Below, piece after piece: positions 31,920-41,010 of a stretch of DNA of 64,000 nt. Made by a program: the position numbers and the translations under genes. The notes under the pieces are model-generated. The model saw only the letters and a list, made by a program, of their open reading frames with translations, searched no databases and was not told where the DNA came from. Every line of letters begins with the position of its first letter. The first letter of the stretch is position 1. The stretch is from Caenorhabditis remanei (Eukaryota > Nematoda > Chromadorea > Rhabditida > Rhabditidae): the NCBI RefSeq assembly GCF_010183535.1, contig NC_071331.1, positions 25,420,001 to 25,484,000 of the forward strand, read 5' to 3'.

Positions 31920-32395
31920 GCGAAATAAAATTCGAAACATTTCGAATTTTTTCGAAAAAAAATGGGCGGTGTAAATAAACAAAAATGATGTAGTAGGCAA
32001 TGATAAGGAAATGAGTCAGATTTGAATGTCAAAATATGGTTTGCATGTCTGCCCGTGTCTCCACACTCTCCGGATGTCCTCTTGATTAGTTGAAGTTCCA
32101 ACTTCAGAGCGCTAGATCTCAAAAAGGGCGGGTCTAGGAAAAGATTGTTAACTAGAAAAATGTACCGAATTTCAAGGGCTATAATTATGTAGTTGACAAC
32201 TTTTTGATTGCTAGACATCCTAGGGAGTTATAGCGCCCAGGCTTTTGAGATATACACCTTTTTTCAGAATAATCACATTTATAAATCAAAAAAAATGGAA
32301 ACAAAAGTTTTGATCAATGAGAAAACGCACCCGTTATGGGCAATATTGGGTAATGAGAGGAGAAACAAAAACAATTTTTTAATTCTAATTGTGAT
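31920..32395. other. Intergenic region with an inverted-repeat copy
   Basis: This stretch lies between the Ser/Arg-rich gene promoter and the aass-1 stop codon. 32105-32262 is a hairpin-forming member of the GATAGC/TTGTTAACTAG family: GAGCGCTAGATCTCAAAAAG pairs with TTTTGAGATATACACC-side sequence. ATTAAA on the minus strand at 32383-32378 could serve as the aass-1 poly(A) signal. Confidence 0.5.
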
Positions 32396-35300
32396 CTACA
32401 TTGGAGTAATAGTATGTGTCGGAATGATTCCAAAGTCACGAAGACGCTTCAGTGCTGGACGATAGACCTCCTTCAGAATCGGACGTTGAATTCCGGCTCG
32501 TTGAATCTCGTTGTTCAGAACCATATGCGATACAATAGCAGTCGTGTATCCAACGGTTCTGGCCATCGCAGAGAACCCATTCGGGTTACCGTATTGCACA
32601 AGACTGATACGATGTCTTTCCGAGTTTCCACCTGGCAATTGTGCTCCGATATCATGGTTCAACACGACAAGATCCGATTCGTGCTCCTTGAATGCAAGAA
32701 TCTTTGCAAGATACTGAGCGAGGGTGTCGATTGGAGTTCCATGTCGATCCACCACTTTATCCGAGAACAATCCGAGATTCTCCATAGCTGAGAGCCCCTT
32801 CGCTCCCACTTTCTCCTCAATGATGTGTCTAAGAGAATCCGGGAAAATGTCGAGCTTCTGGTTGCTCAGCGAGGCAACTAGCTCCTTCCAAGTGAGATCT
32901 GGACCGACATTCGAGGTGAACGAGTCAGTATTGTCACCAGACAAGAGACCGACTGAGTGGAGAGCCTGAAATCAATAAATATTATTGTTGTACAAGAGAT
33001 TACATCATTCTTGCAAACCGGGCCGGCGGGTTACTTGCTTAAAACTCAATATTATGAGCTGAAAAATATAGCAAAATGTAAATCTCGGCGAGTTCTATAC
33101 CTATGACCTACTGCGGAACTGATGGCGGTGATGTGCCACGGGCCAGGTTAGAACGCCTGTTTTGCCATTTTCGCATTTGGCACTTTTTCCGGGCTCGCGG
33201 CACATTACCGCCATTAGCCACCCGGCCCGTCGTAGATCACGGACGTAGAACTCGCTGAGATCTACATTTTGGTATATTTTTCAGCTCATAAGATTGCGTT
33301 TTAAGCTAGTTACGCAGCGGCGTGGTTTGCAAGAGAGGATTATATCAATCTACCTTGACAGTCTCCACGAATCCCTGATATCTCAATGTTCCTCGGATAA
33401 TTGTCTTACAATCGTTTCCAAGTCCATAGACATCCGAATACTTTGTGGAGTCTCTGTTGGGGAATCCGATCAAATTCAATCCAGGCATAAAGTCGATATC
33501 AATCAGATTATCGACAACAGAACCCGATGGAACCTCGACAATCTTTCCGTTCTTCAAATACTTTGCTGGATTCATGAGAGCCGTTAGAACTCCCTTAGGG
33601 GACCAGGAGAACTTGTAGCGGAGTGCGTTATCCGACCACTCGGGAGCAGGGAGACCTCCACAGAACGATTCGAATGAAGTGACCCGACCACCGTGCTCCT
33701 TGATATCATCGAAACATTCCATGGCGAGCATATGGTCGATTCCCGGGTCGAGACCAGCCTCGTTCATGATTGTGACATCGGCGTCTTTGGCGCTGAAAAT
33801 ATGAAAATACAGAGAAATTATTCTTTGTCAAACTCCCAGAATCTATGTACTTACGCCTTATCAAGAGCCTCCAATTCCGGAGAGACATAGCTCGATGTGA
33901 CCATATCTCTCTGATTCGAGATGCACATCTTGGCGATCAATGGATGGAAGTTGAATGGAAGAAGGGAGACGACTAAGTCGTGTTCACTAAAAAGATCTGT
34001 TTGTCGATATGTTCATCCAGATGTCTACTCACCGAATAAGTCGTTCCATGGTGTGACTCTCTCTAGCAACATCCACCACAACTGACTGGATATTCGGGGA
34101 GACCAGAAGTTTCTGTCCGTCACGTTGTGTCTCGGTGGCAACTGTCAATTGGATGTCTTTCTGTTTCGAATAGAAGTCAGCGAATGGTCCTGACACCATT
34201 CCGGCGCCGAGGAGAAGAACACGCTTATCAGTGGTACCGCCCATGATGCGGGAGTTTGAGGAAGCGGCGCTGGAAATGTTGGAAATGAAATGAGAAATGA
34301 GTGAGAATGGGTAAACTACAGTAACGTGAAGACCTGAACTCGTATCACAGAAACCTACACAGTTACAATGTCGTCTGGCGCGCTTGAGACGCGTTTTCCA
34401 AAATGTCCGTTGCGGAGTCTTCTTAACTTCCACCTACTATATCTCCCGAGGGTTGAACACTATCAAAAATTTGTAAACTATTAAACAGTTTGTTAATCAA
34501 GATCTCTTTTCCAAAACGTCATGCCAAGTTGTTAGAGCGCCGAGAAGCTAGAGATCTCTCAAGAGTTCAAAATCTTGAAGCGCCTGTATCTGGTAAGCTA
34601 GGTTAGCTAGAAAAAAGTTGTTAACTATCGACATACCTATTCTGATACGCTCTACATTTTTTAGCAGTCAGCTTTTCACCAAAACATTTCTCTAATCTGC
34701 TAAAACGTCAAGAAGCTAAAGCGTCTACATTTCATTAGTCGAAAACTTTTTTCCAAACCTAATCCCTAGACTACTACAGCACACTCTAATCTTCAGACAG
34801 TGCAATGCACTATTACTTTTTTTTCATAAACAACAAATTTTACTGTTTGTCACAACCCAATTCATTCTCTATCTCATTGGTTCTTGTTCTTCCCTGTCTC
34901 ATCTCATCAATCTCATGACTATAATCTGGCGCACCTTTGGGCGCACCGCTCTCCCAAAAGAAACTCACGCTGCCTTATCCTGTCTGAGTTGTTGAATATA
35001 CTCAAAGTTTGGTGTCAGCTTTCCTTGATCCGTAATGATGGCATTCTTGATTTCAGTTCTACACTGGAGACGATCGAAATGCTGATCATTCGACGTGTTC
35101 AGAAGATCCCACAACCACGGATACAGAAGATTTCCGAATTGTTCGGTGGCCTCGATTGGCATCTGTGCTGGCATGTTGTCAATAGAGCACACAAGACATC
35201 CGGACGCGGCATCAAATGAATCGGAGGATGTGTTGAAGTCGGCGTCGTAGATTGCAAATGGTTTGTCGATTGTGGTGCATTCACGCATGAACTCCACAGA

Positions 35301-37901
35301 GCCTCCTGGATCGGCGGAGATGTCGCAGAGAGCAACGAGACGGTGGGGAAGAGTTGGGCAGCCAGGGGTGTCATACTGGAAATATGGATAGGGGTATAAA
35401 GTGGTTTGGAATGGAGTCAAAAGTTAGTCAGTGAAAGCTTACAAGTCCGTCTTTCGATGCACTTGTAGTGGGGTTAGTTTTTGGCTTCTGGAAAAAACGA
35501 AAGAACCAAAACTGAAATCTCTCAGCTCAGTTCACACTTACCCTTTGCACTGGTGTCAACAAGTTCTTGGCATCCGGAATAGTAATGAGACGTGGTGATT
35601 GAGCATCCCAGTAGACTCCATTAATAATGACAGACGCGTACGGGGCGATCTGAAAATGTTGTTTTGTTTGAAAATCCAAAGATCAAACACGTGCGCGTGA
35701 CATATTTCAGATTTTCCAATCTTTTATCTTCTTTTTCTTTTCTGCTGATCTGATGATCACATCATTCCTTTTTGTTGCAACAGAATGATACAATATCATC
35801 CGATCATTCGAGAGATTCCAGAGAAGACAGAGACAAATGCCACGAGGGGGGAAGAAAATAGAAGAAAGGGATAGGTGATTTATTACATCAACGCTAATTC
35901 GGGACGGAAAATAAGAGGGACAAATAGAAAGTTGATGATAGTCTGATAAGAGAAAAGGACTATTGATCTATACTAGGTTTTTGCAACGCTTGTATCTCAA
36001 AAACCAGAATAGCTACTAGAAAGTTGTCAACTGAAGAAGTTATCTTGAAGAAATTTGCTATATTTTCCAGTTTGTCAACTTTTTTCAACTGTTGAGGTTT
36101 TGGAGATACAATCGTTCAAAGTTGGGGTAGTGGAGTTTCATATCTCGTACGTTTTGATAGTTAGGCAAAAGTTGTTTACCAACAAAGTTAATTGACAACT
36201 TTTATAAATTACGGAATAGCCATTTTCGAATCTTCGCGATAGCCTATCTTGAGCTATCTTTGATATTAGCCGTTCTTAACCGATCTCAGCCAAAACTCAC
36301 AAGCCTAACAATAGAGCGCACTTACCTCTGTGGCGAACTTCGATGTATATCTATCCGGGAACTGCTCGAACTCTTGTTTGTTGAATGGTCCTCCATGCTT
36401 TGGCACGAAATGATCCTTTCGTGTGACGACGCATCCATAGACTTTGTTCAACTCTGAAAATTGAAAATTTATACCTGATGTCTATCCAGATGCCCTAGAA
36501 ACTCACGTCCTTTCTGCGCGACCTTCGGAAGAGTGGCCACGTCAACATACTCATGTGGTAAGTGCTCAAAGAGCTCTCTTGCTCCCTGACTAACATTTCC
36601 CGATCCAGTGAACACGAAGATCAGTGGACCAAGTGAACGAGGCATTCTATCCAAAGCGATTTCATATCCGATATCTCTCAACGCATTTATAGCCATGTGA
36701 GAGTCATTATAGTTGTGTGCCAGACCCATATGCAGGAATGGAGTGTTGTGTCCGAGAGCGAGCAGGCGGAGTCCGATTCCATGGAGGATGTCGATGAATC
36801 CAGCGTTTCCAGCCCATTTTCCGAACATTACCAGCCGTTTTCCCTTGTCGTCAACAATTTTCTCGTAGTCAAGGAGACGGATGTTCTGAAAAATTCAAAA
36901 AGTTGATAATTTCCTATTTAGTCGAAGCACTCACCCTCTGCAAGATAGTATCCAACATCTCCATATTGTCCTGTTGTGCCTTGATGGTATGGGAGAAGAA
37001 TGCATATGTCTTATTCGGAATCAACTGATCGATTGGCACACTCTTCACTGACATTATGATATGAGCCTCACTCAAATCCTCTCTGACAATTGCGCCGGCG
37101 GAGATGTAGTCTTGGATTGGGTATGCACGTCTGTTACTTGGTTGGATGAGCACATTCACGCCGGACTTGGTTAGACGCTTCACGTGGGTTGGGGCGAGTG
37201 GTGCACGACGCTCCCATGCGTTTACGGTTTCTCGTCTGGAAAATGAGGAAAATATGAAAAATTTAAGGTTTACAAAAAAGAAAAAAAAGTTTTGACCCGA
37301 CCGGGAATCGAACCCCGACCTTTTGAACGATGGCAAGCCTCACTACCAGTTGCTCTACTGACGCATGAAGTAGCGCAATTGTATTGAGGACTAGATAAGC
37401 CGGGGGGTATTCCCGGGAAAAGCTTGAGAGCTGTCACTTCAGCTGCCTGCATCTCAGCGATGAGCGGGCCAAATAAAAAGATTTTAATATCAAATTATAG
37501 CTAAGAATCTGAGGATTCTGAATATATACGTTTGAAGGTAGGACAGCCATCTAATCAGGGAGAAAACTAGGTTACGAGTTTGAAGCGTTGTAATTTGCTT
37601 CAATGTGGGTCGGATGGCATGGTTCTGGTACCAAATCAAAGAGGGAAATGAAGGAATTGTGAAAATATAAATTGACCTCTCTAATGTTTAATAGGAGCAG
37701 AAAATTCAGGGATGAAAACAATTTCCTCCAACTTTCAACCCTCACCCCCAAGTTGGTCAAATTTTACCATTTTCTCCTCAAAATAAAGCGAATTTACCTG
37801 ATTCCAATAGTGGGTGTCCCTTTTCCATGAAACACTTTCGATCCTTGAAATCTCTGCGAAACTTGTCGCATTACACCGCCCGTCGTGTGCAACAGTCTCA
37901 T
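32396..37901 (-). CDS. aass-1: Alpha-aminoadipic semialdehyde synthase (LKR/SDH)
   Basis: Bifunctional mitochondrial enzyme for the first two steps of lysine degradation: lysine plus 2-oxoglutarate to saccharopine, then saccharopine to aminoadipic semialdehyde plus glutamate. Exons, 5' to 3': 37901-37798, 37235-36935, 36885-36507, 36453-36326, 35649-35542, 35487-35443, 35375-34969, 34269-34033, 33986-33855, 33792-33354 and 32965-32396. They total 2850 nt, or 949 aa (human about 926), and all junctions keep phase. The Arg-rich start [18 protein letters not shown] fits a mitochondrial targeting peptide. The N-terminal half ([37 protein letters not shown]) is lysine-ketoglutarate reductase. The C-terminal half begins at [14 protein letters not shown], a nucleotide-binding loop, and continues through [14 protein letters not shown] and [10 protein letters not shown], typical of saccharopine dehydrogenase. 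A 15-codon exon ([15 protein letters not shown]) sits between them and could be skipped in frame. Confidence 0.97.
32966..33353 (-). other. aass-1 intron 10, mostly an inserted element
   Basis: The 388 bp intron would be about 50 nt without the hAT element at 33006-33337 and one copy of its target duplication, the usual size in this genus. The insertion therefore looks like a recent lengthening of a short intron. Confidence 0.75.
33006..33337. mobile_element. hAT-type MITE in aass-1 intron 10
   Basis: Left end CATTCTTGCAAACCGGGCC; right end read inward CTCTCTTGCAAACCACGCC. Flanking 8-mers GATTACAT (32998-33005) and GATTATAT (33338-33345) match at 7 of 8 positions, consistent with an aged hAT target duplication. 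Arms of about 110 bp include AGCTGAAAAATATA, AATCTCGGCGAGTTCTA and matching complements. The centre is GC-rich with GATGGCGGTGATGTGCC pairing with GGCACATTACCGCCATTAGC. The TTGCAA ends link it to 8208-8560, and its core to 26928-27240. Confidence 0.85.
34270..34968 (-). other. aass-1 intron 7
   Basis: 699 bp. It contains a GTCTGGCGCGCTTGAGACGCGTTTTCC repeat unit at about 34373-34400, another at 34925-34947, and several diverged TTGTAAACTATTA/GTTGTTAACTATCG phrases (34440-34760) of the family found at 840-3110. No coding signal. Confidence 0.6.
35650..36325 (-). other. aass-1 intron 4
   Basis: 676 bp. 35985-36200 carries two facing copies of an AGTTGTCAACTGAAGAAGTT-type repeat, and 36245-36290 carries TTAGCCGTTCTTAACCGATCTC, one of the AGCCGATCTC family. 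Otherwise nothing is recognised. Confidence 0.55.
37236..37797 (-). other. aass-1 intron 1 with a tRNA-like insertion
   Basis: 562 bp. It holds the tRNA-derived unit at 37294-37367. The remainder is AT-rich, with no exon-like block. Confidence 0.6.
37281..37367 (-). repeat. tRNA-derived (SINE-like) unit, tRNA-Gly-like
   Basis: Read on the minus strand, TAGAGCAACTGG matches an A box, GGTTCGATTCC matches a B box about 40 nt later, and a T8 run (37288-37281) follows as a pol III terminator. The loop TTGCCAT would present a GCC anticodon (Gly), but two anticodon-stem pairs fail and the acceptor ends do not pair, so it is not a working tRNA. It lies in aass-1 intron 1 on the same strand as the gene. 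A tRNA pseudogene or SINE copy both fit. Confidence 0.6.
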
Positions 37902-38448
37902 GATGCCAAAGTTTCAGATATTTTCAGACAAAATAGATGATATATCGAGTGGGGGGAACACGGGAGAGAGAATGATAAAGAATGGATCGGAGGATGGGGG
38001 CAGGGGGACAGAAAAGATGGGCGGTACTGACCTTGAGAGGTCTTCACGTTGATATTGTGTTGATAATCGATCTCTCGATTCGCTTTTTTCTGATTGTATC
38101 TGTCATGAAAAAATAGTACGTGGGGATAGAGAGACGCAGAGAATTTATAGAATTTATGGAAGCTCCACGTGTCAGTGACGTGGATGGATTTATTGCCCGT
38201 TTGCAGATTTTGATTGGAATCTTGAGATTTTTACAATGTTGGGATACTACTTGGAGCATGGGATACTTCTGGATAGGAAGGATTCTGAATCCTTGAAATT
38301 TTTTAACCCGAGGGACTATTGGAATACTGGAAACCCCACGCGCCATGTGTACTTTTCTCTACTCACTGGAGGCCAGTTGTGGCCGCTGGTCGTCTCCCTC
38401 CCGCCGTCTCGCCGGCATATAAACGCACTGAGGCGGGGAGGCAATCGT
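37902..38448. other. Intergenic region upstream of aass-1 and the tRNA
   Basis: This stretch separates the divergent aass-1 start and tRNA-Arg. TATAAA at 38418-38423 lies 26-31 bp before the tRNA and could help position pol III. The last 100 bp are GC-rich, with GGAGGCCAGTTGTGGCC and GAGGCGGGGAGGC. GAGAGACGCAGAGA occurs at about 38129, a phrase common in promoters of this genus. Confidence 0.5.
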
Positions 38449-38520
38449 GGCCTTGTGGCCTAATGGATAAGGCGTCTGACTTCTAATCAGAAGATTGCAG
38501 GTTCGAGCCCTGCCTGGGTC
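38449..38520 (+). tRNA. tRNA-Arg (anticodon UCU)
   Basis: 72 nt cloverleaf. The D arm region is TGGCCTAATGGATAAGGC, the anticodon arm is TCTGA-CTTCTAA-TCAGA with anticodon TCT at 38482-38484, and the T arm is GCAGG-TTCGAGC-CCTGC. The acceptor halves GGCCTTG and CTGGGTC pair with one U-U mismatch (position 6:67) and two G-U pairs, which is weaker than usual. A and B boxes are intact, and a T5 terminator follows at 38526-38530. It is probably functional, but the acceptor stem leaves some doubt. Confidence 0.88.
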
Positions 38521-39388
38521 AAATATTTTTGCATTTTTAAAAATAATTTTTAATGAGTTATTGTCATGATTGGAATGAGTTTCAGCGGTGTTTTGGAGGT
38601 TTTTTATGGTGTTTAGAGATGGTTTTGAAGATTGTTACAATTGGAAAATCCTGAAAACCAATTTTGAAATCGTTTATATATTTTCTGATTTCATATTCTT
38701 AGGCAGCCTCAATAGTGATCCATCAAAAGAAAAAGCTCTTTCTTTTTATAAAATACATTTTATTCCTCTTGAAAAAGCGAAAAACAAGCTATTTTTCGCA
38801 AGCTATTTTTCTTAACTTTCGCTACTATTTCTAGGTGTTTCATTGAAAAACCAGTTTAAACACGTTCTTCCTCATTCATTTATAATACTTTTCACAGAAA
38901 TTCTCTCAAAATCGCTCTGCAATTCTTCAAATTCGCTTTTTTCCACCTCGCCTCCAAAAATAATTGCTACTTGTCCGAGTGGACTACACGGCGCGCGTAA
39001 ATCTCCCCCATTTCTAAAGGCACACACATTTATTTCGCTGCGTACGTCCTAATCGTGGCGAGACCCTCGACTGAGTGTCAAACGCTTAACCATTGCCGCT
39101 CCAATTTTTCTATCATTTTTTCCTTTTTTTCACGAATTTTCGCAAATTTTTATAAAAATTTCCAGTTTTTTGTTTAATTTCCGATGGAAAATTGTTGAAA
39201 AATTGGAATATTACCTATTTTTCGTAATTTTTCTCACGAAAATTTGTAATTTTCTACTGAAAACGTCTTAAAACTATAAAGGACAAGATACTTGTCAAAT
39301 TCTTATCATTTATCATTCTTGAATTTTTCGCCCATTTTCCCAGAATTTCCATTATTTAATCTGTTTTTTCCAGGGTATATTCTTCACG
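38521..39388. other. Intergenic region between tRNA-Arg and rps-24
   Basis: AT-rich. 39040-39105, read on the minus strand, gives GGCAATGGTTAAGCGTTTGA and then GAGGGTCTCGCCACGA, which recalls the 5' half of a tRNA-Ser/Leu-derived repeat but has no B box. A consensus acceptor TTTTTTCCAG ends at 39373, 15 nt before the rps-24 ATG, and is the likely SL1 trans-splice site. Confidence 0.5.
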
Positions 39389-40147
39389 ATGGGTGACGTC
39401 GTTACTATCAGAACGAGAAAGGTTCTCACCAACAAGCTTCTCTACAGAAAGCAAATGGTAAGTTAATTTATTTTTCCTTTTTCGAATATCATTTTGGAAA
39501 ATTCATTTTCCAGGTCGTCGAGGTGATCCACCCAGGACGCCCAACCGTCCCAAAGGCCGATATTCGTGAGAAGATCGCCAAGCTCTACAAGACCACCCCG
39601 GACACCGTCATCCCATTCGGATTCGAGTCCAAGATCGGAGGAGGAAAATCCAAGGGATTCGCTCTTGTCTACGACACCCTCGACTACGCCAAGAAGTTCG
39701 AGCCAAAGTACAGACTCGTCCGTGTAAGTTATTTTCGATGTTTCTAATAAATGTGACGCCCGTGTCCGGAAAAACGGCAGTGATACTCCACTAGCATGAT
39801 TTTTTTTGTGAAAGAGATGTAGATTTCTAATTGTCGCATATTTTCAAAAATTAACCATTTTTTCGATTGATCACTTTTAACATTCGAAATGTTTCGAAAA
39901 TGTGGTTAGCGCGTAGCTAAGGTTTCTCATCGGTTCAGCATAAAATAAAAACAGTTATTTTAAGTTTTAATTTTACTAAAGGATTCTGCTAAAACATTCC
40001 AACAATACAATTCTTATTTTTCATTTTCAGATGGGACTTGCCAAGAAGGTTGAGAAGCCAGGACGCAAGCAACGTAAGGAGAGAAAGAACAGACAAAAGA
40101 AGGTCCGAGGAACCGCCAAGGCCAAGGTCTCCGCTGGAAAGAAGTAA
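39389..40147 (+). CDS. rps-24: Small ribosomal subunit protein eS24
   Basis: Cytosolic 40S ribosomal protein. Exons 39389-39457, 39514-39723 and 40031-40147 encode 131 aa (human RPS24 about 133). The sequence opens [20 protein letters not shown], continues [20 protein letters not shown] and [20 protein letters not shown], and ends in the usual Lys/Arg-rich tail. Codon bias is extreme (AAG, GTC, ACC, GGA), as expected of highly expressed worm genes. Introns are 56 and 307 nt. A poly(A) signal AATAAA lies 43 nt past the stop (40191-40196). It is the upstream partner of a likely operon with the SSNA1-like gene. Confidence 0.97.
39724..40030 (+). other. rps-24 intron 2
   Basis: 307 bp, long compared with the first intron. 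Ribosomal-protein introns often host snoRNAs, but I could not find a convincing C/D or H/ACA box set, so none is annotated. Confidence 0.5.
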
Positions 40148-40190
40148 ATCGGCAGTACTTATTGTTGATTTCTATTGTTATTGTCAAGTC

Positions 40191-40196
40191 AATAAA
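40191..40196 (+). terminator. Poly(A) signal of rps-24
   Basis: AATAAA, 43 nt after the rps-24 stop and 133 nt before the next ATG. Cleavage here would leave the ~100 nt gap typical of SL2-dependent operons. Confidence 0.75.
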
Positions 40197-40328
40197 TGCG
40201 TTGACACAAAACTTGTTATTTTCTTTGAATTTTTTATTGCATAGTCAAGATGAATGGTCTACTAATCCTCTCCTCAGTTCCGTGAAAATCTTCGTGTTGT
40301 CTTGTTAACATTAATCGGTTCTTGCTAG

Positions 40329-41010
40329 ATGTCTTCTCGCTCCACTGGAAGTTACGACGAAATATCACAATGTAAGCTAGAAGAGAATATTATTGGGAGA
40401 AAGGAAACTTGAGCCGAGCTATATGGGAGTCCCTATAATACGTCTTCACGAAAGTAAAGCGTGAATCCGTGTTTAGTTTGAATCTGACCCAACGAATGCT
40501 GGAAAACAGGCTATTCTCGGTTTCTCTCATGATAACGTGACATTTCGAAATAAATTTAAGGTTCACAGATTAATATTCTAGACATTCAACGCCTTCGCGA
40601 AGAACGACGACTAACAGAAGCATCAATTCGTAAAATGGAAAAGGAGAAGAGCGAGTTGAATGAGAAAATCGATGAGTTGACGACAAGAAGAAACTCCACC
40701 GACGCACGTCTTCAGGCAGAGCACGAAAGAGCCGAAAGGCAAGATAAAGGGTTGAAAGAGGTAGGATTTCAGATGAGATCCCATGAAATCGCTGAAAGTT
40801 CGAAGGGGGTTTTTGGTCTTTCAAGTAACTTTTCCAGTTTTTGGCTGGAAAGTGCCAGAAATCGCTTAGAAATAGCTTCAAGCAGAAAATTTTCACTTAA
40901 ATTTCCCATTCCAGGCCGAAAACACGTACGCAAAACTGCTCGAATCGCAGAAGATGTTGGTCGACTTCGTGCGCAAGGAATATCAGGACACGAAACATCA
41001 AAAATACTGA
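40329..41010 (+). CDS. ssna-1: SSNA1-like centriolar coiled-coil protein
   Basis: Small fibre-forming coiled-coil protein of centrioles, cilia and microtubules. Exons 40329-40372, 40582-40760 and 40915-41010 join in phase to 105 codons plus a stop. The product starts MSSRSTGSYDEISQ. It continues as one heptad-rich helix (RLREERRLTEASIRKMEKE, then LNEKIDELTTRR) and ends with AENTYAKLLESQKMLVDFVR, which matches the C-terminal block of human SSNA1 as I remember it (AEAAYLKILESSQTLL). Human SSNA1 is about 119 aa. The gene starts 181 bp after rps-24 on the same strand, with TTGCTAG directly at the ATG and CTCTCCTCAG 52 nt upstream as possible SL2 sites. ATTAAA at 41161-41166 may be its poly(A) signal. 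The assignment to the C. elegans gene ssna-1 is from memory. Confidence 0.85.

Noticed and set aside
39040..39105. tRNA-Ser/Leu-like sequence on the minus strand
   Set aside because: An A-box-like part is present but there is no B box, anticodon arm or T arm. Described only as a possible repeat fragment.
39724..40030. snoRNA in rps-24 intron 2
   Set aside because: CAGTGATAC could be a poor C box, but no D box, stem or H/ACA pair is convincing.
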